NCBI GenBank assembly: GCA_029778965.1
Contig: JAKPBL010000464.1
Span: 1 to 5,903, forward strand
DNA length: 5,903 nucleotides
Source: Bacteroidota bacterium
GTDB lineage: Bacteria > Bacteroidota > Bacteroidia > Chitinophagales > Chitinophagaceae
Reading direction: 5' to 3'
Positions 1 to 3,616 of this stretch are shown here, piece after piece; the stretch's first letter is position 1, and every line of letters begins with the position of its first letter. The notes below the pieces were generated by a model that saw only the letters and a list, made by a program, of their open reading frames with translations, made no database searches and was not told the origin of the DNA. The position numbers and the translations under genes are program-made.

Positions 1-2796
1 TTTATTGCTCTGTTGCCCACCGCATTGAGCATGCCGCAACGCGAGGAGAATCGTTTCCGGTCAATAGCCATGACCAAAGTGATCCAGCGTTACGGCATCA
101 TCGACAGCGTTGTGCAGATAGACAAAGGCAGTAGGGTGGTATCGCGGCAGTTGCTGTTCGATGCAGAAACCGGTGAGCCGCTGGTGGAGCAAACCGTCAA
201 CGGTTTCGACGATTCACTGTACAGTTTTCACTATCCTTCGCACTGGGCGTACGACGGCATGGGCCTGGCTTATAAGAATATAGACCTGCAGTTCTCGCAC
301 CTGTCTGTTCTGAACGGAAAGATCGTGAGCGGGCTGCCGTCTGGTGGATTGGACTTGTTTGCCCCGGGAGATGAAGTACTCGCTTCGGGCAAGGTGCAAA
401 CCTCGGGAACCGATTGCAATCCTGAGTTTGCCAGTTTCCCTTTCATGCGTACCCTTTGGGTGGTTGACAGCAGTGTTAACCGGAGCGGCCCGAAAACGCT
501 GTACCTGATAGACCGGGAAGGCGTTCCTTATACCGCTTTTGATGTAACGCTGAAGGTCATCAGGAGTGGCCGGCGCAATCAACTGGGAACGATAGGGTCG
601 GTAGCTTCGCTGGCCAGCCCAGTTCGGGTTAACCCGACAACCAATAAAAAGGAGTTACTGATCGATGCCGGTACCAAAGTACTGCAGGCAAATGCACAGA
701 CCTATCGCGAACAGTGGAAGGTGCCGGATAACAAACGATTTGCCATCGGCGCTTCAGACAATGTGTGTGGACCTGGTTTCATATATGTGGACAGCTTACA
801 GCAATGCATAAAAGATACGGTTCCCTATAACACTGATACCACTCATATCTGCCTCATGGAACAAACCTACCCTGACTATACCAGTTGCGGCACCCTTTTA
901 TACAGCGCGTTTACCGATTCCCTGACCAGCTTTACGCGCCAGCTTGTCAACCCGTCAAACAACTACTGGAGAAATCCAAGTGGCAGTACCTGCGGTATAA
1001 GTTTTGAACAGACCAGAGAGGAGGAGAATGACGACGATGACTGTGAAGACTGCTACCTGAAAAAAGCGGTCATGACCGGCGATTCTACCAGCGGCAATAT
1101 GAAAGCATTGGTTGTAGCCATACCGCCCTGCTCACCTGACGAATCACCGAGGGATGGTTTAGGGCCGCTTAACAGAACGGGTATTTGGCGTTGTTGTGAC
1201 CTGGTGCCCACTGGTACCTGGTGGTATATAGACAGAACCATCAATATTCCAACCACAGGCGTGTATTATTTCGGCGCCGGCGCTGACAACTATATGCAGG
1301 TGTTCATCGATGACAATCGCATATATACCAATACCACATTTAATAGTGAACCGGCGAACCTGGAAAATTTCCGTTTCTGGCACCTGCTGCCGGTGACGCT
1401 TACGGCCGGTACGCATCACTTGCGGATCGGCGCGAAGGATTGGGGTATTGCCAAGTCTGTGGGCCTGGAAATTTATAACAATACGGCGACGCAATTGCAG
1501 GCGGCCACCAGCGACAACGACCTGGACATCATTTTTTCGACACGCAACCTGGTTGGAGAAGCCCAAACCATCGTCAATGCCTGTCCGGCGGGTTATACGC
1601 CGGTCACGTTGCCCGGCGGTCAATCCGTTTGCCGCATGGCATATGATGTGCCGCCTGCGCAACTGGCAGCCCGGTGTATCGGCTTAACCGACACCCTGAT
1701 CAATCCATATACAACAGGCGTATGGGGTAACTGGCGGGCCGACCGGTCTTATGTGCTGTATGCCGACCGGTCGGAAACCGATCCCCAGGCCGCAACCAAT
1801 ATACGCAGCAACGGAACCATTCCTTCTTTTTCCGCTTTCTGGGCGATGCAATCGGGCAAATGGACTGCCCAGCCCGACACCGGTATCTGGGTTTGGAACA
1901 GCCGGTCAACGCTTTTCAACAAACGCGGACTGGAACTGGAAAACAACGACCCGCTGGGAAGGTACAATGCCGGCCTGTATGGATACCAGGCCTCTCTTCC
2001 CGTTGCCGTGGCGCAAAACACCCGCTACCGTGAAATCGCTTTTGAAGGCTTTGAAGACTATGGCTTTAAAACCCAGTATTGCGACAGCGCCTGTACGGCC
2101 AGCCGCCACCTCGATTTCAACAGCTACCAGCAATGGTTCGACACCACCTACAGGCACTCCGGCAAATTCAGCCTGCGTGTGCCCGGGGGGCAGCAGGCGG
2201 CCGTAACTGTCAACCTCGGCAGCTTGTCGGTTGACACTATTGTCAGCCCGCTGGTTTTCCAGACAACCGCAGCTACCTGCAGCACCTACGGACAAACATT
2301 GCGCGATATACGGCTGCCGGCCGATCGCCTCCTGCCAGGGTTCAGCCCCTCTGCAGGCAGCGTCTATGTGCTGAGCGCCTGGGTAAAAGAGAGCGTTCCC
2401 TGCGGCGCCGGGGGCTATACCAATAACCATATTGTAGTGGACTATGGTATCGGCGCCAGCGTCAGCTTATCGCCCGCAGGCCCGGTCATAGAAGGCTGGC
2501 AGCGATACGAAGCAGTGCTCAATATTCCCGGCAATGCTTCTGCTCTCAGCATCGGCCTGCAGGCGGGCCCGGACGCCGACACGTATTTCGACGACCTGCG
2601 GATACATCCCTTCAATGCCAACATGAAATCGTTCGTGTATCATCCCGGTAACCTGCGGCTGATGGCCGAACTCGATGAAAACAACTATGCCAGCTTCTAC
2701 GAATACGACGATGAAGGCACACTTATAAGAGTGAAGAAAGAAACCATTCGAGGCATACAAACCATCAAAGAAACCAGGAGCGCCTTAAAGAAATAA
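1..2796 (+). CDS. Giant secreted YD/RHS-type protein, C-terminal 931 residues (5' partial)
   Basis: The frame is open from the first base to TAA at 2794-2796. The early TTG (13) and ATGs (31, 70) lie inside a continuing coding sequence with no signal peptide, so the true start is upstream. Segments in window residue numbering: 41-94, a stretch with FDAETGEPL and YPSHWAYDGMGLAYKN; 181-240, a beta-rich part with KVIRSGRRN and VLQANAQTYREQW; 256-269, a CGPGF...C loop; 340-351, an acidic run ending in CEDC; 405-495, a PA14/jelly-roll-like domain (GVYYFGAGADNY, FIDDNRIY, LTAGTHHLRIGAKDWG); 528-544, a CPAGY...C loop; 566-706, INPY...GNWR, WVWNSRSTLFNKRG and ENNDPLGRYNAGLYGY; 681-870, a carbohydrate-binding-like jelly roll beginning FEGFEDYGF, with YVLSAWVK and ending TYFDDLRIHP; 880-915, one YD-type repeat (FYEYDDEGTLIRVKKET). 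I recognise these strings from giant Bacteroidota RHS-like proteins. Export to the cell surface or medium is inferred from the many cysteines and adhesion-type domains. No RHS core cleavage motif, toxin tail or type IX sorting domain is visible at the C-terminus. The exact function is unknown. Confidence 0.88.
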   Translation, partial: FIALLPTALSMPQREENRFRSIAMTKVIQRYGIIDSVVQIDKGSRVVSRQLLFDAETGEPLVEQTVNGFDDSLYSFHYPSHWAYDGMGLAYKNIDLQFSHLSVLNGKIVSGLPSGGLDLFAPGDEVLASGKVQTSGTDCNPEFASFPFMRTLWVVDSSVNRSGPKTLYLIDREGVPYTAFDVTLKVIRSGRRNQLGTIGSVASLASPVRVNPTTNKKELLIDAGTKVLQANAQTYREQWKVPDNKRFAIGASDNVCGPGFIYVDSLQQCIKDTVPYNTDTTHICLMEQTYPDYTSCGTLLYSAFTDSLTSFTRQLVNPSNNYWRNPSGSTCGISFEQTREEENDDDDCEDCYLKKAVMTGDSTSGNMKALVVAIPPCSPDESPRDGLGPLNRTGIWRCCDLVPTGTWWYIDRTINIPTTGVYYFGAGADNYMQVFIDDNRIYTNTTFNSEPANLENFRFWHLLPVTLTAGTHHLRIGAKDWGIAKSVGLEIYNNTATQLQAATSDNDLDIIFSTRNLVGEAQTIVNACPAGYTPVTLPGGQSVCRMAYDVPPAQLAARCIGLTDTLINPYTTGVWGNWRADRSYVLYADRSETDPQAATNIRSNGTIPSFSAFWAMQSGKWTAQPDTGIWVWNSRSTLFNKRGLELENNDPLGRYNAGLYGYQASLPVAVAQNTRYREIAFEGFEDYGFKTQYCDSACTASRHLDFNSYQQWFDTTYRHSGKFSLRVPGGQQAAVTVNLGSLSVDTIVSPLVFQTTAATCSTYGQTLRDIRLPADRLLPGFSPSAGSVYVLSAWVKESVPCGAGGYTNNHIVVDYGIGASVSLSPAGPVIEGWQRYEAVLNIPGNASALSIGLQAGPDADTYFDDLRIHPFNANMKSFVYHPGNLRLMAELDENNYASFYEYDDEGTLIRVKKETIRGIQTIKETRSALKK
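1213..1485 (+). other. PA14/jelly-roll-like domain encoded in the first giant protein
   Basis: Residues about 405-495 alternate short hydrophobic strands in the order expected of a PA14-type or similar sugar-binding beta sandwich: WWYIDRTINIPTTGVYYFG, then AGADNYMQVFIDDNRIY, an aromatic-rich loop (FRFWHLLPVTL), then TAGTHHLRIGAKDWG and SVGLEIYN. The pairing of a 'YYF-x-x-GADN-x-x-x-V-x-IDD' strand with an 'L-x-AG-x-H-x-L-R-I' strand is the usual PA14 layout. In the family these domains bind carbohydrate or act as spacers on secreted proteins. The ligand here is unknown, and another jelly-roll family (CBM6-like) is possible. Confidence 0.6.
2041..2610 (+). other. Carbohydrate-binding-module-like jelly roll before the YD repeat
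   Basis: Residues about 681-870 run from FEGFEDYGF through HSGKFSLRVPGG, SVYVLSAWVKE and EGWQRYEAVLNIPGNA to TYFDDLRIHP. The order 'FE-GFE... HSGK-S-L-x-V ... Y-x-LSAWVK ... GWQRYE ... YFDDLRI' is the pattern of CBM4/9-type jelly rolls that often precede YD repeats in RHS-like proteins. Insertions carry cysteines (C694, C698) that may form a disulfide. Binding to a glycan is inferred from the family pattern and is not shown by the sequence. Confidence 0.55.
2635..2745 (+). other. Single terminal YD/RHS-type repeat
   Basis: Residues about 879-915 include LRLMAELDENNYASFYEYD and then DEGTLIRVKKET. The 'Y-x-YD-x-x-G-x-L' core is the YD-repeat signature found in Rhs/Tc shells. Only one copy is visible, and the protein stops 16 residues after it. 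In classical Rhs proteins dozens of copies build a barrel that encloses a toxin. One copy cannot do that, so here it more likely packs against the preceding domain or is a relic. The motif is clear; its role is unknown. Confidence 0.65.
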
Positions 2797-2801
2797 CCAT
2801 G
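2776..2801 (+). other. Gene junction with 2-bp gap; start without usable Shine-Dalgarno
   Basis: The stop TAA of the first giant gene (2794-2796) is followed by CC and then ATG at 2799. An AGGAG at 2776-2780 lies inside the upstream coding region, 18 bases before the start, which is too far for normal pairing. The bases just before the ATG are A-rich. This fits Bacteroidota initiation, which depends little on Shine-Dalgarno, and suggests that translation of the second gene is coupled to termination of the first. Confidence 0.55.
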
Positions 2802-2867
2802 AAAAGAACATTCCTGTTTTTTGCCGGCCTGTTGATCACTATGATCCTGCACATCGATGCAGATGCG
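2799..2867 (+). other. Signal peptide of the 247-residue protein
   Basis: Residues 1-23: positive n-region (Lys2, Arg3), hydrophobic h-region FLFFAGLLITMILHI, and polar c-region ending Ala21-Asp22-Ala23 before Gln24. Small residues at -3 and -1 with Gln at +1 are typical of Bacteroidota signal peptidase I sites. With no Cys at +1, a lipoprotein is excluded. Confidence 0.8.
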
Positions 2868-3542
2868 CAGGCAGTCGACAAAGCGACCGTTGTTGCCGAG
2901 CTGCGTCAGGCAATTGCCCCGTTCAGCGACAGCGGCTACCAGCACCTGTCGCTTACATACCGCTTTTCTTACCAGTCGAAGCCGCAGGTTGTGCTCGACT
3001 CGCTTGCAGCCGAGTACAAAACCTGGAAAAACAAAAAATGGTACAGCATCGATAGTACCGAAACCCTGATCGACGATAGCATCAAAGCCGTTCTGTACAA
3101 AGAAGACAAACTGATCTGGCTGGGCAAAAACACATCGGGGCACGACATGCTGCAATCATTTCTGCTGCTGGCAGCCTCGATTACCGGCGATACCGATGCG
3201 GTGTGCTCGCGCAAGGTTCTGCCGGCCGGCATCCAGTATACGATACTGTTTAAAAAACCTGCCCAATGCCGTGAGCTGTCGTTCGTGGTAAGCGCACAGG
3301 GCCGGCTGGTTGGCACACGGCAGGTAGTTGACCCGCGGCTGATGACCGACCCGGAGACGCCGGTCGCAGATGCGCCCGGAAACGACTGGGCCATTATCGA
3401 CGTGGAAGTGAACCGGTATGCAGATAAAGAGGTTAACCCGGCTGATTTCAAACTGGGCAGGTGGCTGCAGAAGCACGAAGCGGGATGGCAGCCCGCCGCC
3501 GCTTATGCCGGCTACCGGTTGTTCAATGCTTCACTGAAGTAA
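2799..3542 (+). CDS. Exported 247-residue protein, possibly LolA-like fold, function unknown
   Basis: Complete gene. The start is chosen because ATG 2799 opens directly with a good signal peptide: KR at 2-3, a hydrophobic core at about 4-19, and a likely signal peptidase I site ADA|Q at 23/24. There is no lipobox cysteine, so it should be a soluble periplasmic or secreted protein of about 224 residues. The mature part begins with a helix (VDKATVVAELRQAIAPF). Then come alternating strands (SLTYRFSYQSK, VVLDSLAAEYKTWKNKKWYS, DSTETLIDDSIKAVLYKED, KLIWLG) that recall the half-barrel of LolA/LolB lipoprotein carriers, where strands carry 'sG-x-y-x-x-x-x-n-k-x-w-y'. The resemblance is weak and structural only. 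C136 and C157 are the only mature cysteines and could pair. The end (DFKLGRWLQKHEAGW, AYAGYRLFNAS) looks conserved. It sits 2 bp after one giant YD-type gene and 11 bp before another, so it is probably a dedicated partner or chaperone of their products. The gene itself is certain; the function is not. Confidence 0.9.
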   Translation: MKRTFLFFAGLLITMILHIDADAQAVDKATVVAELRQAIAPFSDSGYQHLSLTYRFSYQSKPQVVLDSLAAEYKTWKNKKWYSIDSTETLIDDSIKAVLYKEDKLIWLGKNTSGHDMLQSFLLLAASITGDTDAVCSRKVLPAGIQYTILFKKPAQCRELSFVVSAQGRLVGTRQVVDPRLMTDPETPVADAPGNDWAIIDVEVNRYADKEVNPADFKLGRWLQKHEAGWQPAAAYAGYRLFNASLK

Positions 3543-3556
3543 AAAGCTATCCTATG
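3540..3556 (+). other. Gene junction with 11-bp gap, no promoter
   Basis: The TAA at 3540-3542 is followed by AAAGCTATCCT and then ATG 3554. There is no Shine-Dalgarno and no room for a Bacteroidota promoter (TTG / TAnnTTTG) or a hairpin terminator. The second giant gene must therefore be transcribed from upstream, together with the 247-residue protein. Confidence 0.6.
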
Positions 3557-3616
3557 AGATGGAAATTTCTTATCCTTAGCGTTTTGTTGTTCGCCTGGCG
3601 AACCAATACCATGGCC
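3554..3616 (+). other. Signal peptide of the second giant protein
   Basis: Residues 1-21: basic n-region (Arg2, Lys4), hydrophobic run FLILSVLLFAW, c-region RTNTMA, with predicted signal peptidase I cleavage before Gln22 (TMA|QTP). There is no lipobox. Thr at -3 is acceptable but less usual than Ala, so the exact site is less certain than the presence of the peptide. Confidence 0.75.

Noticed and set aside
13..72. TTG 13, ATG 31 or ATG 70 as the true start of the first gene
   Set aside because: The frame is open to base 1. No signal peptide or start leader follows any of them, and the family proteins are far longer, so the gene is cut by the window edge.
1159..1662. A 167-codon minus-strand open frame
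   Set aside because: It is antisense to the PA14-like domain. The composition is Arg/Gly/Val-rich and low in structure, with no domain, so it is a shadow.
1763..1774. 12-base perfect palindrome CCGACCGGTCGG, with an 11-bp direct repeat GCCGACCGGTC at 1738-1748 and 1762-1772
   Set aside because: It lies inside a conserved coding region and encodes two in-frame ADRS stretches (RADRSYVLYADRSE). There is no loop or T-run, so codon reuse explains it better than an operator or terminator.
1906..2430. A 174-codon minus-strand open frame, the longest antisense one
   Set aside because: It is fully antisense to the jelly-roll region of the first giant protein, has no recognisable motif or start context, and is explained by the third-position G/C of the true gene.
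2697..3155. A minus-strand open frame spanning the first junction, considered as an antisense gene
   Set aside because: It bridges two coding regions but shows no signal, motif or start context. Both + strand genes are well supported, with a signal peptide on the second.
2599..3542. Toxin-immunity pair (Rhs tail plus immunity gene)
   Set aside because: The first protein has no core cleavage motif or toxin tail, and the next gene carries a clear signal peptide and is beta-rich, unlike usual cytosolic immunity proteins.
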